64,000 nucleotides of DNA. Source: Sulfurimonas sp. SAG-AH-194-L11. GTDB taxonomy: Bacteria; Campylobacterota; Campylobacteria; Campylobacterales; Sulfurimonadaceae. Shown piece by piece: positions 1-10,286 of this stretch. The translations under genes were made by a program, and so were the position numbers. The stretch's first letter is position 1. Each line of letters begins with the position of its first letter. The notes below the pieces were generated by a model. That model made no database searches and was not told the origin of the DNA. It saw only the letters and a program-made list of their open reading frames with translations. The DNA lies in NCBI RefSeq assembly GCF_029215995.1, contig NZ_JAEMVB010000002.1:1-64000 (forward strand). The letters run 5' to 3'.

Positions 1-47
1 ACCTTCTACGTGCAAGGCAGACGCTCTCCCAGCTGAGCTAATCCCCC
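1..47 (-). tRNA. tRNA-Ala (UGC), 3' part cut off by window edge
   Basis: Read on the minus strand, the sequence begins with an acceptor strand of five G's, a D-stem GCTC/GAGC and an anticodon arm with loop CTTGCAC, giving anticodon UGC (Ala). The gene runs off the window at position 1, so only the 5' half to the end of the anticodon arm is present. It lies 3' of the 16S gene in the usual place for a spacer tRNA of an rRNA operon. Confidence 0.93.
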
Positions 48-78
48 ACTTTTTTGTAATCATAAGTAAAATAACTTA

Positions 79-112
79 GATCACTGAAAACTAAGCAAGA
101 AGAAGAACTAAT
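79..112 (-). repeat. 16S processing stem, 3' arm
   Basis: This 34-base stretch is the inverted counterpart of 1954-1987 on the other side of 16S, with 28 of 34 positions complementary and an uninterrupted 15-base core. In the precursor transcript the two arms would pair and enclose the 16S RNA, as the RNase III processing stem does in other bacteria. The pairing is seen directly; the RNase III role is inferred from rRNA operons in general. Confidence 0.75.
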
Positions 113-180
113 ATAAAACGGTATCTCTCGTGAGATTTTCTTTGTAAGATAAACAAACGAATGTTTTCTCTTTACTCTAG

Positions 181-1692
<1,512 letters not shown>

Positions 1693-1953
1693 ATTAATAT
1701 GAAAAGAAAAAGTAAATTTATTACTGATCTTTCTGCCCAAGAATTAAAATTCATTGGCTTTGTTTTTACTCGTATCAAAACTGCTTAAAGTCCTTGATCA
1801 GAGCTTCCTAATATTTATTGCTAAATACTAGAAGTATAGTTATCTATACTATCTTAGGGAACTAAAAAGATAAATCTTCTTAGAATTCAAAATAGAATAG
1901 ACGGTTGTTGTTTTATTAGTTATTTCTAAATAATTAAACTAGTGTTGTTAAAC

Positions 1954-1987
1954 ATTAGTCTTCTTACTTGCTTAGTTTTCAATGATC
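1954..1987 (-). repeat. 16S processing stem, 5' arm
   Basis: This is the leader-side arm of the long inverted repeat that brackets 16S; its partner is at 79-112. It lies about 260 bases upstream of the mature 16S 5' end, so the stem would leave long single-stranded flanks for later trimming. Confidence 0.75.
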
Positions 1988-2066
1988 TCAAACTGACCTC
2001 TTAACTCTTCAACATGAAGGGCTCGTAACCTCGTTTTAAACAAGGTGTCTCTGTTTGTGGATGGGA

Positions 2067-2072
2067 ATTATA
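2067..2072 (-). promoter_or_regulatory. candidate rRNA operon -10 box
   Basis: The minus strand has a perfect TATAAT here, about 375 bases before the mature 16S 5' end and upstream of the processing arm. No good TTGACA lies at 16-18 bases, which is common for sigma-70 promoters in this phylum. It is the best -10 match in the leader. Confidence 0.5.
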
Positions 2073-2283
2073 GGGTCATAGTACTTAGAGTTTGCTTAAG
2101 CGGAGAGGAAGATTGTAAAGACTTTTTTCGTTTGTTTTTGTTAGGGGTTTAGATGTCTAGATTAGTCTAATAGTAAGATCGGTATTAGTGATTCTAATTG
2201 AGAACTTATTTGTTTTGTATAGAAAAATGGGTGTTAATGAAAAGGAGGGTAGATCTTAGAAGGTGGGGAGAGCTAAGTAGTAG

Positions 2284-3312
2284 CTAGGATTTACAAATCC
2301 AGCCACCACCAATAAGCTTATCATCATCATAAAATACAGCTGCTTGTCCAACTGCCACACCAAATACACCATCATGTAAGGTAACTGATGCTTTACCGTC
2401 TTTTATTACTACAGTACAGTTAACTGCTGTTGTTCTATATCTAAGTTTGACTGTTGTATCAAACTCTGTTTTGTCATTAAACATATTAAGATTATCTAGT
2501 TCTACATAATTACACTCTAACTCTTCTTTTTTACCAACAACAATCTGATTCTTTTTTGGGTCAATACTAAGAACAAAGTGAGGATCATGTGCACCACGAA
2601 CAGTAAAACCTTTACGCTTTCCAATCGTATAGTGCATATAACCTTTATGCTCGCCTACAACATTACCCTCTTTATCAAGTACTTCACCTGGTTGATCAAC
2701 ATTTACATGCTTTTTTAGGACATCCGTATAAGTTGTCTCTACAAAACATATCTCGCTTGACTCGGCCTGAGATGAAAAAGATTCTAGACCTTCTATAGAA
2801 GCAGCTTGTGCTTTTATATCTTTCTTATGTAATTCACCTAATGGAAATTTCAAACGTGGAAGCATCTCTTTTTTTACATAAAATAAAAAGTAACTTTGAT
2901 CTTTAGTATCATCTTCTGCTTGATAAAAGTATTCTCCATCCGTCTTAATATAATGACCAGTAGCTAAATACTGTGCACCAACTTCATCTGCAAAATCTAT
3001 CATCTCACCAAACTTCATAGTACGATTACAAAGTGCGCATGGATTTGGTGTTTTACCCTCTGCATAAGTATCAATGAAAGGTTGATAAACATTTTTTCTA
3101 AATTTCTCTTGTAAATCTAATACATGTAGTTTTACACCTATCTTATCAGCAGCTTTTTGTGCACGAGCTTGGTGAATCTCATGGTATCCAGGTTTAGAAT
3201 GAAGTTTCATATATAAACCCTCTACCTCATAGCCTTGCTCTTTTAACATTAATGTCGTGATAGTAGAATCAACACCACCACTCATTCCAACTAGTACTTT
3301 TTCTTTCATCAT
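2284..3312 (-). CDS. mnmA: tRNA-uridine 2-sulfurtransferase MnmA
   Basis: MnmA puts the 2-thio group on U34 of tRNA-Lys, Glu and Gln. The ATP-binding PP-loop SGGVDS is at residues 11-16, the catalytic cysteine motif NPCALCN at 90-96, and the second cysteine (EICFVE) at about 189. Its 342 residues are normal for the family. The start codon overlaps the end of the upstream LOG gene by 4 bases; a second ATG follows immediately, so the start could be 3309. It is the last gene of the flagellar/aroQ operon. Confidence 0.96.
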   Translation of the reverse strand: MMKEKVLVGMSGGVDSTITTLMLKEQGYEVEGLYMKLHSKPGYHEIHQARAQKAADKIGVKLHVLDLQEKFRKNVYQPFIDTYAEGKTPNPCALCNRTMKFGEMIDFADEVGAQYLATGHYIKTDGEYFYQAEDDTKDQSYFLFYVKKEMLPRLKFPLGELHKKDIKAQAASIEGLESFSSQAESSEICFVETTYTDVLKKHVNVDQPGEVLDKEGNVVGEHKGYMHYTIGKRKGFTVRGAHDPHFVLSIDPKKNQIVVGKKEELECNYVELDNLNMFNDKTEFDTTVKLRYRTTAVNCTVVIKDGKASVTLHDGVFGVAVGQAAVFYDDDKLIGGGWICKS

Positions 3313-4046
3313 TTCCTCAAACTTGATAAAGACTTATAGTATGTAGTATTTTTCAATCCTGCATCCTCAAGAACTTCTATTTGTTTTTCTAAAGATATAT
3401 CAATCTCATCTGCAACACTTTGGCAATCATCTGTTAAGTGCACCATATCTAAATCCTCTTTTTCAATCATACCTTCTGCTAAAAGCTTATCTTGGATAAA
3501 CTCTATTAATGGTTGATAAAAGGCCGTTCCAATTATAAATATTTTAACACCTGTCACTTTTCGTGTTTGAACTAAGGTTAAAGCTTCAAAAAGCTCATCT
3601 AAGGTCCCAAATCCACCTGGAAAAATCACATAAGCCATAGAGTACTTCACCAACATAACTTTTCTTGAAAAGAAATAGTCAAATGTCAATTCTTTACTTG
3701 TATAAGGGTTTTTTGCTTGTTCATGTTCTAAGTCAATGTTCAAACCAATGGACTCAACCGGCTCTGATGAAGCACCTTTATTAGCAGCTTCCATAATACC
3801 TGGACCGCCACCTGTCATGATATTATAACCATGAGAAGCTAAAAGTTTTGCTAAATTAGTAGCCTGCTTATAATATCGGTTCTCTTTATCAGTTCTTGCA
3901 CTACCAAAAATAGTTACAGTTGGACCTAAATCTCCTAGCTCATCAAAACCCTTTACAAAATCAGCAAGAATTTTAAAAACACTCCATACATCAGCAGACT
4001 TAATATCTCTTATATACTTTTTGGTTAATTCATTATTTTTATTCAT
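3309..4046 (-). CDS. LOG-family (TIGR00730-type) nucleotide hydrolase
   Basis: This Rossmann-fold protein of 245 residues has the two signatures of the LOG/lysine-decarboxylase-like family: GGGPGIMEAANKG at 79-91 and PGGFGTLDE at 143-151. Family members hydrolyse the N-glycosidic bond of cytokinin nucleotides or of purine nucleoside monophosphates; the bacterial substrate is often unknown. It starts 4 bases after fliY stops and overlaps mnmA by 4, so it is co-translated with them. About 45 residues precede the conserved fold. Confidence 0.85.
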   Translation of the reverse strand: MNKNNELTKKYIRDIKSADVWSVFKILADFVKGFDELGDLGPTVTIFGSARTDKENRYYKQATNLAKLLASHGYNIMTGGGPGIMEAANKGASSEPVESIGLNIDLEHEQAKNPYTSKELTFDYFFSRKVMLVKYSMAYVIFPGGFGTLDELFEALTLVQTRKVTGVKIFIIGTAFYQPLIEFIQDKLLAEGMIEKEDLDMVHLTDDCQSVADEIDISLEKQIEVLEDAGLKNTTYYKSLSSLRK

Positions 4047-4050
4047 ATTA

Positions 4051-4926
4051 TTATGACTTTAACTGTGTCAATCTCTCTTTTTTACTTCCAATAGTTGTAA
4101 TTTGTACACCAAAATTTCCATCTACAATTACAACTTCACCCTCGGCTATCACATGGTTATCTACTAAAATTTCCAATGGATCATTAGCTAATTGATTTAA
4201 TTCAATTACAGAGCCTATATCCATATTTAGAACATCTTTTAACAACATTCTTTTTTTACCAATACGCACTCGTACAGGAAGTTTTACATCCATAATTAAA
4301 GCTATATTATTAAGCTCATCATTACTCAGTTTTACATCACCATTGCATTCACTCGAAGTAGAATCTATAGTCTCACTGCTTTCTACATCTATACTTGGCT
4401 CTGTTGGTGCTTTACCCTCAAGTGCATCACTCAATTTTTCATCAACTATAAACATTAGAAGAGAGTTTACTGACTCTAAAGAAAACTTATAAACATACAT
4501 TTTAGTAAAATCTTCTAAACTCACTTCCCCATCATCGCTTATATTTTCAACACTAGAAACACTAAAGGAGAGAACTGGTAACTCTTTTTGTGCAGAGAGT
4601 GAATTTGAAATTGCACCAAAAATATTTGAGACTATCTCTTTGGTTGCATCTATATCATCATCATTCACATCTTCTCTATCACTAGCCTCTTCACCCATCA
4701 TCATATCAGATAAAGATGCGGCTAAGTTGGGAGGAAGAGCAATCATTACATTTGCTTCGACATCACCACTCACACTTAACTTAACAAGAACAATAGGAGG
4801 AACAATATTTGATATGATACTTAACTCTTGTTCTTCTTTCAGTTCTAAAGATGGAGCCACCCCAACAAGAGCTTCAATTGTTGCAACTGTTTCATCTTCA
4901 AATAGTTTCATAAACTCACTCATCAT
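4051..4926 (-). CDS. fliY: flagellar motor switch protein FliY
   Basis: FliY is the CheC-like/FliN-like component of the switch (C-ring) in Campylobacterota. The middle of the 291 residues resembles the CheC/FliM-type fold. The last 80 or so form a SpoA (FliN) domain, recognisable by MDVKLPVRVRIG and the final VQITTIG stretch. The gene overlaps the end of fliM by 11 bases (8 if the second ATG is used). Whether the CheC-like part has phosphatase activity cannot be read here. Confidence 0.9.
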   Translation of the reverse strand: MMSEFMKLFEDETVATIEALVGVAPSLELKEEQELSIISNIVPPIVLVKLSVSGDVEANVMIALPPNLAASLSDMMMGEEASDREDVNDDDIDATKEIVSNIFGAISNSLSAQKELPVLSFSVSSVENISDDGEVSLEDFTKMYVYKFSLESVNSLLMFIVDEKLSDALEGKAPTEPSIDVESSETIDSTSSECNGDVKLSNDELNNIALIMDVKLPVRVRIGKKRMLLKDVLNMDIGSVIELNQLANDPLEILVDNHVIAEGEVVIVDGNFGVQITTIGSKKERLTQLKS

Positions 4927-6019
4927 TAAACTCCTTTAAATCATTTTCTTCTATATCATCTATAATTTCTCGTACACCTGATATCTTTTCTTGTCTTTGC
5001 TTCTCAAAGTTTTCTAGTGCACGCTTTACTGCATCTTTTTCTGTATCAATTACTTCAGTAATAGAGATAGACTTTCTAAAACGACGGAGTCCTATTTCAC
5101 CACGGAAACGTTCTTTACCATCGACACTCACAGTTACAATATCATCAGCAGCACTTGAGAGTCGTAAAACATCACCAACATGTATCTCTAAAATATCTGC
5201 TAATGTTAAATCTGCATTACCTAAGTTAGCTTCAATATCAACCTTTGCACCACCAAGAAGAACTTGAAGTTCAGTATTGCGACTTTTTTTAGAACTTGTT
5301 TCATTAAGCATCAAATCCCGAGATGCAAGTTTTGGGAGTATTGGTTCTAGAGCGATAACAGGATAACATATATTCATCATACCAGAACTATGTCCAATTA
5401 TGATTTCCATCACAACCATAACAACAATTTCATTTTGAGCAACGATTTGAACAACATTAGGACTTGACTCTTTAGACTCGATGGTAGGATAAATATCCAT
5501 AACTGGTCCCCAAGCTTCTTTAAGTGTACTCATCATAACACGTAAAATTGTTTCAAAAAGTGAAAGTTCTATGTCTGAAAATTCTCGTGAAGCATCAAAA
5601 GGTTCTCCTTTACCACCAAGTAAACGATCAAGCATTGGAAAAGCGATAGAGGGATTAATCTCAATAACACCACTTCCTTCAAGGGGTTTAACAGAAAAAA
5701 CATTAAATGAAGTTGGATTGGGTAAGCTCATTAAGAACTCACCATAGGTCATTTGGTCGACTGAATGAAGTTGTATCTCAACAATAGAACGCATAATAGC
5801 TGAAATTTGTGAAGCTAAACTTCTTGCCATCTTATCATGGACACCACGAAAGGCACGTAGCTGCTCTTTAGAGACTCTATTTGGGCGTTTAAAGTCATAC
5901 AGTGTAACTTGTCGCTGAGGGAGAAGTCCTTCATTCCCACTTTCTAAAAGTTCATCACCTTCATCGTCTACAACATCGAGTAGTGCATCAATCTCTTCTT
6001 GTGAAAGTATGTCTGCCAT
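4916..6019 (-). CDS. fliM: flagellar motor switch protein FliM
   Basis: FliM binds phospho-CheY and sets rotation direction in the C-ring. The N-terminal CheY-binding motif SQEEIDALL is at residues 6-14, followed by the CheC-like middle domain and a C-terminal SpoA domain from about residue 255. Its 367 residues are slightly longer than usual because of an acidic C-terminal tail. The gene lies one base after fliA and overlaps fliY. Confidence 0.96.
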   Translation of the reverse strand: MADILSQEEIDALLDVVDDEGDELLESGNEGLLPQRQVTLYDFKRPNRVSKEQLRAFRGVHDKMARSLASQISAIMRSIVEIQLHSVDQMTYGEFLMSLPNPTSFNVFSVKPLEGSGVIEINPSIAFPMLDRLLGGKGEPFDASREFSDIELSLFETILRVMMSTLKEAWGPVMDIYPTIESKESSPNVVQIVAQNEIVVMVVMEIIIGHSSGMMNICYPVIALEPILPKLASRDLMLNETSSKKSRNTELQVLLGGAKVDIEANLGNADLTLADILEIHVGDVLRLSSAADDIVTVSVDGKERFRGEIGLRRFRKSISITEVIDTEKDAVKRALENFEKQRQEKISGVREIIDDIEENDLKEFNDE

Positions 6020-6020
6020 T

Positions 6021-6707
6021 TTATGCTCCTATACTTTCTTTGATTTTTTGTATAACAGATTTATGAATCTGTGAAATACGAGACTCAGTTATATCTAAAA
6101 TATCACTAATCTCTTTAAGTGTCAACTCTTCAAAATAATAGAGTTGAATAATCATCTGTTCTCTCTCTTTATATGCACTTAGAATAGTTTTAATAACATC
6201 TACAAGCTGATCTTTTTCTACTTTAGCTAAAGATGCACCCTCATCACCAATATGTAGTTGATCATGCAGAGGCATTACGGTATAAATACTAGAGGCTATT
6301 CTAGCATCATGTACTTTTTCAACACTCTCTTCTAACTGCTCTGCTAATTGTGCATCAGTTGGTTCTTCATCATGAGTAAGGAGGTGCTCTTGGACTATGT
6401 AGTCAATTGCTTTAACAAGTTTACGACTCGCACGAGATAAGATATCTAAACTTCTTAAATAATCAAGCATAGCACCATAGACTCTTTTCTTTGCATATCC
6501 CCAAAAAGAGTCATTAAGTGCTTCATCATAACGTCGAGCTAGCTTTATAAGTTCTTCAGTTCCAATTGCAGAAAGGTCTGAAAAATCAACACTGCTTGGA
6601 AGTCTTTCTTTGAGTCTGTATGCCATTGCTTTAACTGCTGGAAGGTACTGAATAGCTAATTCATCTTCTTTGTGTTTCAACTCATTTGTGTAAGCATTAC
6701 TTGTCAT
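6021..6707 (-). CDS. fliA: flagellar sigma factor FliA (sigma-28)
   Basis: FliA directs transcription of late flagellar genes. Sigma region 2 runs from about residue 15 to 95, with the core-binding segment around FWGYAKKRVYGAMLDYLR. The C-terminal region 4 helix-turn-helix includes LTLKEISDILDITESRISQ near 195-215. The 228 residues match the family. The start overlaps the preceding small membrane protein gene by 4 bases. No anti-sigma factor gene is next to it. Confidence 0.95.
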   Translation of the reverse strand: MTSNAYTNELKHKEDELAIQYLPAVKAMAYRLKERLPSSVDFSDLSAIGTEELIKLARRYDEALNDSFWGYAKKRVYGAMLDYLRSLDILSRASRKLVKAIDYIVQEHLLTHDEEPTDAQLAEQLEESVEKVHDARIASSIYTVMPLHDQLHIGDEGASLAKVEKDQLVDVIKTILSAYKEREQMIIQLYYFEELTLKEISDILDITESRISQIHKSVIQKIKESIGA

Positions 6708-7039
6708 GCAGCTTTTCCATTATGTTCATCTGAGTTTATTTTAATAGCGGCATCAGTAATCTTAATAGCAGAGTCTATTAAACGTTCTCGCTTATTTATC
6801 TCTTTTACAAAAATATCTAAATCACTCTCATGTCTATCTCTTGGAAAGTTATATGCTCTTGCAGTTAATGTTTTATAGTAAAGTGCAATAATAATATGAG
6901 AAAACAGATAAAAGAAAATCGTGATTAATGCTGTGTATATAAACAGTCCACTAGCATCAAAAGATTTTAATATTCCAAAGATGATTCCTACGAAAAACCC
7001 TTGAACTGTAAAAAAATAGACATAATTTTCACCTAACAT
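6704..7039 (-). CDS. small membrane protein conserved in the fliA operon
   Basis: I recognise no domain. The 111-residue product has two hydrophobic segments (about 8-26 and 30-53) followed by a basic and mixed-charge cytoplasmic-type tail. Its position between flhG and fliA matches that of the uncharacterised HP1033-type gene in the Helicobacter pylori flagellar cluster, so it is probably the positional counterpart. It overlaps fliA by 4 bases and follows flhG after 19 bases. A role in flagellar regulation or placement is inferred only from position. Confidence 0.75.
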   Translation of the reverse strand: MLGENYVYFFTVQGFFVGIIFGILKSFDASGLFIYTALITIFFYLFSHIIIALYYKTLTARAYNFPRDRHESDLDIFVKEINKRERLIDSAIKITDAAIKINSDEHNGKAA

Positions 7040-7058
7040 TTACTTACCCCAAACTCAA

Positions 7059-7943
7059 TTAAAAATGCTGTATAAGTCTCTTAAATAGACCAGAGAGACC
7101 ACTTTCATTGGAACTAACTAGCACATTTCGTTCCAGCTTCTTTAGTATTTTCATAACAATTGCTTCGATATCACGTGAGGGTTGAGATGCTGGGTACTGA
7201 ACACAAAAAAGTGCTCGTTGCTTTACTGAAGAGGATACTTTAATATCAGCATTTATTTTACCCATCAACTGTAGGTTGAGATTTGTTTTAATATTTGAAC
7301 CTGCAACTTTCTTAATCTTCTCAAACACACCAACAGCCTCCTTCTCATTTTTAACTTGATTCATAATCATACTCACATCATCACGAAGTGTAGCAATAGT
7401 CTTTATAGTAGCATAAGCATCTGTAATCGCTGCTGGGTCTGGTACCGTTACTACGATTACATCATCTGCTGCATTTAAAAACATCTGAATATGCTCTCCT
7501 ATCCCTGCACCGGTATCAATTATCATTACATCAAGTTTATCTAAAACTTTTGCCTCTTCCATAAAACGCTCAAACAAGACTAAATCAGAATATTTCAGTA
7601 TCTCATCGCCGCTCTCTCCTGGAATAAGAATTAAGTTTCGTGTAATTGGAATTAAAATATCACTTACGGTAGCTTCGCCTTTTAGTACATGTAAAATATT
7701 CTTTTTAATTTTTACATTAAACATAACATCAAGATTTGCAAGACCGATATCTGCATCAAAGATACCAACATTTAGTCCTTTTTGAGCAAGGGCATAGGCA
7801 AGGTTTGAACTAATTGTACTTTTTCCAACGCCACCCTTACCACTTGTTATAGCAATAAAACGTGTTTTTTTAGATGTTGCTTTTGCTCCATCACTATTTG
7901 ATGCTACTAATTCTTGGAGTTTTTGTGCTTGATGACCTATCAT
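7059..7943 (-). CDS. flhG: flagellar number regulator FlhG (MinD/ParA-like ATPase)
   Basis: FlhG (YlxH) is a MinD-like ATPase that limits flagellar number and, in this phylum, affects cell division. The deviant Walker A SGKGGVGKST is at residues 34-43, and a DADIGLANLD switch region follows. The C-terminus is amphipathic (LSGLFKRLIQHF), which fits membrane association. The start overlaps flhF by 4 bases. Its 294 residues are normal. Confidence 0.95.
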   Translation of the reverse strand: MIGHQAQKLQELVASNSDGAKATSKKTRFIAITSGKGGVGKSTISSNLAYALAQKGLNVGIFDADIGLANLDVMFNVKIKKNILHVLKGEATVSDILIPITRNLILIPGESGDEILKYSDLVLFERFMEEAKVLDKLDVMIIDTGAGIGEHIQMFLNAADDVIVVTVPDPAAITDAYATIKTIATLRDDVSMIMNQVKNEKEAVGVFEKIKKVAGSNIKTNLNLQLMGKINADIKVSSSVKQRALFCVQYPASQPSRDIEAIVMKILKKLERNVLVSSNESGLSGLFKRLIQHF

Positions 7944-9229
7944 GCCTTGCTCCTATTAAAACCATTAAGTAAACACTCAACTAAAAAGTCGCTACTAGCA
8001 CATACTAAATCTTCTGGAACTTCTTGCCCCACAGAAAAATAAGATATAGGTTTTTTAGTCTCATACGAAAGTGAAAATATATTTCCAAAGCCCATAGTTT
8101 CATCCAGTTTAGTAAACATCAAAGTATCAACACCTAAAGTGGCAAAATTATCATAGGTGACTTTTAAATCTTCGTATTTAATCGAACTAGGCATAACAAG
8201 CACTACTTCAACTTCATACTCTGTACTATTTGCATCTAAGCATTCATGAATCTTCTCTATTTTTCCCTTGTCATAAGGTGAAGAACCCATAGTATCAATA
8301 AGTATGTAGTCACAATAACGAAGTGAATCAAGTGCACTTGAAAACTCAGGAGGATCAACAACAGTCTCTATTCCAAGTTTCATCATTCTAGCATACTGCA
8401 TAAGCTGTTCAACTGCACCAATACGGTAAGTATCAAGAACTACTAAACCCACCTTATACTTCTTTTGCAATAAAAATGAATAGCGTGCTGCGAGTTTAGC
8501 AATACTTGTAGTTTTCCCAACACCGGTAGGTCCAACAAGCATGATGACCTTTTTGGTTCCCATACTTAGAACAGGCTCTCTTCGTATTGGAACCATTTTA
8601 CGTAGTATAGTTTGAAAATAACGTTTTACTGTTACAGAGTTTTCACGCATTTTAAAGGGCATATGCTCTAAGGTAATTTTCATCAACTCATCTAAATGCT
8701 TTTTATTCATACCACTTTGAGAAGCTAGGCGATAAATTTCTGCAAATTCTGATGGAATTTGACTCTCAATATCTGGTCCTTTTTCATCCCAAAACATATT
8801 TTGAATAATTTTCACTTTATCTGTAAGTTTATTTATCTCTGACTTTATCTCTTTGAGCTCTTTTGGTTCAGCTACAGGTGCTACTGGTGTATGAACAGTT
8901 CTTTGAGGTTTCATATACTCAGCTATTGGATCATCTGCTACTCGCGATACTTTTGCTATCTGTTCCGCTGCATTTGAGAGATCGAAAAGAACATCTTGAC
9001 TCTCTTGTTTTACCGGTTGCTGCTGAGAAAGTGGTCTTGTGGCTTTTTTATAACTTGATGGAAGCATATCTTCTTCTATTCCGATTATTATCTCATAGAG
9101 GGCATCTTTGCCAAAAGCTTTTTTACGAACTTCTTTGGTTTCGATGAGCATGCCCTCATCACCGATTTCAAGTTTTGCTTTTTTAAGTGCAGCAGAGGGA
9201 GTAGAACCTGTAAAAGTTAATATCTTCAT
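7940..9229 (-). CDS. flhF: flagellar placement GTPase FlhF
   Basis: FlhF is an SRP-type GTPase that sets the polar site of flagellar assembly and works with FlhG. The NG domain has the P-loop GPTGVGKTT, the LDTYRIGAVEQL segment and the IDTMGSSPYDK switch. I take the ATG at 9229, giving 429 residues and the typical family start MKILTFTG. The frame stays open upstream, but the 16 extra residues do not resemble the family. The chosen ATG overlaps the folK stop as ATGA. Confidence 0.94.
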   Translation of the reverse strand: MKILTFTGSTPSAALKKAKLEIGDEGMLIETKEVRKKAFGKDALYEIIIGIEEDMLPSSYKKATRPLSQQQPVKQESQDVLFDLSNAAEQIAKVSRVADDPIAEYMKPQRTVHTPVAPVAEPKELKEIKSEINKLTDKVKIIQNMFWDEKGPDIESQIPSEFAEIYRLASQSGMNKKHLDELMKITLEHMPFKMRENSVTVKRYFQTILRKMVPIRREPVLSMGTKKVIMLVGPTGVGKTTSIAKLAARYSFLLQKKYKVGLVVLDTYRIGAVEQLMQYARMMKLGIETVVDPPEFSSALDSLRYCDYILIDTMGSSPYDKGKIEKIHECLDANSTEYEVEVVLVMPSSIKYEDLKVTYDNFATLGVDTLMFTKLDETMGFGNIFSLSYETKKPISYFSVGQEVPEDLVCASSDFLVECLLNGFNRSKA

Positions 9230-9714
9230 AAACGTAAACCAGAAAGGGGAATAAGTACACTCTCTCGCTCCATCCATGCAGGGTGTGGAAGTGTTAACTT
9301 ATCTGTATTCATTACTAAATCATCAAAAAATATTATATCCAAATCTAAGGTCCTTGGTGCATTTGCGAAACTTCTTTTTCTGCCAAATTTTTTTTCTAGT
9401 CTCATTAAGTACTCTAAAAAAACCTTAGCATTCATAGATGTTTTTATAACTATAATTGTGTTTAAAAAATCCTCTTGTTCACTAAAACCAAAAGGAGGGT
9501 TTTTCAAAATCAACGATGTTTGTGTAAGTGTAACTCTTTTATCTCTATGTAGCTCAAAAAAAAGATGCTCGAAACGCCGCTTAACATCTCCAATATTTCC
9601 ACCAACACCGACAACAGCTTGATGTCTATGTTTAGAACTTTTTCTACTCAACCATGGGAAACGCTCTGAAGAGTAAATACTCAGAGTCTTACTTAAAGAG
9701 CGTTTTAAAGGCAT
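9226..9714 (-). CDS. folK: HPPK, folate biosynthesis pyrophosphokinase
   Basis: This enzyme (2-amino-4-hydroxy-6-hydroxymethyldihydropteridine pyrophosphokinase) transfers pyrophosphate from ATP to the pterin precursor of folate. The signature RTLDLDIIFFDD is at residues 121-132, with LPHP at 142-145. About 30 basic residues precede the catalytic domain, more than in E. coli FolK. The gene sits 3 bases after aroQ and is coupled to flhF by a 4-base overlap, an arrangement also known in Helicobacter. Confidence 0.93.
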   Translation of the reverse strand: MPLKRSLSKTLSIYSSERFPWLSRKSSKHRHQAVVGVGGNIGDVKRRFEHLFFELHRDKRVTLTQTSLILKNPPFGFSEQEDFLNTIIVIKTSMNAKVFLEYLMRLEKKFGRKRSFANAPRTLDLDIIFFDDLVMNTDKLTLPHPAWMERESVLIPLSGLRL

Positions 9715-9717
9715 AAA

Positions 9718-10197
9718 CTAGGCTTGTGTTGCCTGCGCATTTTGTGCGTCTTGTGCTGCTTTCATCTCATTCATGATTTGAAGCATACCCATCATCGCTA
9801 AGTGGTAACCAAAAGGACCAAAACCAATAACAGACGAAGCACATACTGGAGCAAGCATATTTACTTTTCTAAAATCTTCACGTCTGTGAATATTTGAGAT
9901 ATGAACTTCGATAGTTGGAATACTTACAGCAGAAATTGCATCACGAATTGCAATAGAAGTATGAGTATATGCAGCTGCATTAATGATAATTCCCTGAGCT
10001 TCACCATAACACTCTTGAATCTTGTCAACAAGTTCACCTTCTAAATTACTTTGAAAAAATTCAATTTCAGCACCATTTTGGCTTGCAACTTCTTTCATTT
10101 GAGCATGGATTTGCTCTAGTTTCATTGGACCATAAATATTCGTCTCTCTTACACCTAGCATATTTAAGTTAGGACCTTGAATAACTACTATTTTCAT
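9718..10197 (-). CDS. aroQ: type II 3-dehydroquinate dehydratase
   Basis: AroQ dehydrates 3-dehydroquinate to 3-dehydroshikimate in the shikimate pathway. The family motifs GPNLNMLG (8-15), [15 protein letters not shown] and EVHISN are present, with the catalytic tyrosine in NIYG near the N-terminus. The last 15 residues are Ala/Gln-rich and look like a non-conserved tail. It is the first gene of the ten-gene minus-strand operon and is divergent from the amidohydrolase at 10287. Confidence 0.96.
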   Translation of the reverse strand: MKIVVIQGPNLNMLGVRETNIYGPMKLEQIHAQMKEVASQNGAEIEFFQSNLEGELVDKIQECYGEAQGIIINAAAYTHTSIAIRDAISAVSIPTIEVHISNIHRREDFRKVNMLAPVCASSVIGFGPFGYHLAMMGMLQIMNEMKAAQDAQNAQATQA

Positions 10198-10256
10198 TAA
10201 TTAACCTTTGTATAATCTTATTTAAAGCCATTTTATCGAAATTAATATTAAAAGTG

Positions 10257-10262
10257 TATAAT
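10257..10262 (+). promoter_or_regulatory. -10 box for the deaminase/sppA operon
   Basis: A TATAAT preceded by TG lies 25 bases before the ATG at 10287. The long open frame begins with a GTG at 10254 that falls directly before this box, so that GTG is very unlikely to be the translation start. A second TATAAT is at 10211-10216. No clear -35 was found. Confidence 0.5.
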
Positions 10263-10286
10263 CAAACTTATAGATTACATACAAAG

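Larger units (their letters stand above)
1693..2283 (-). other. rRNA operon leader, no gene
   Basis: This stretch of about 590 bases between 16S and mnmA holds no credible ORF. It contains the 5' processing arm (1954-1987) and a candidate promoter near 2067. The part from about 2100 to 2283 is upstream of that promoter and also follows the 3' end of mnmA. I see no clear terminator for mnmA there. Confidence 0.7.
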
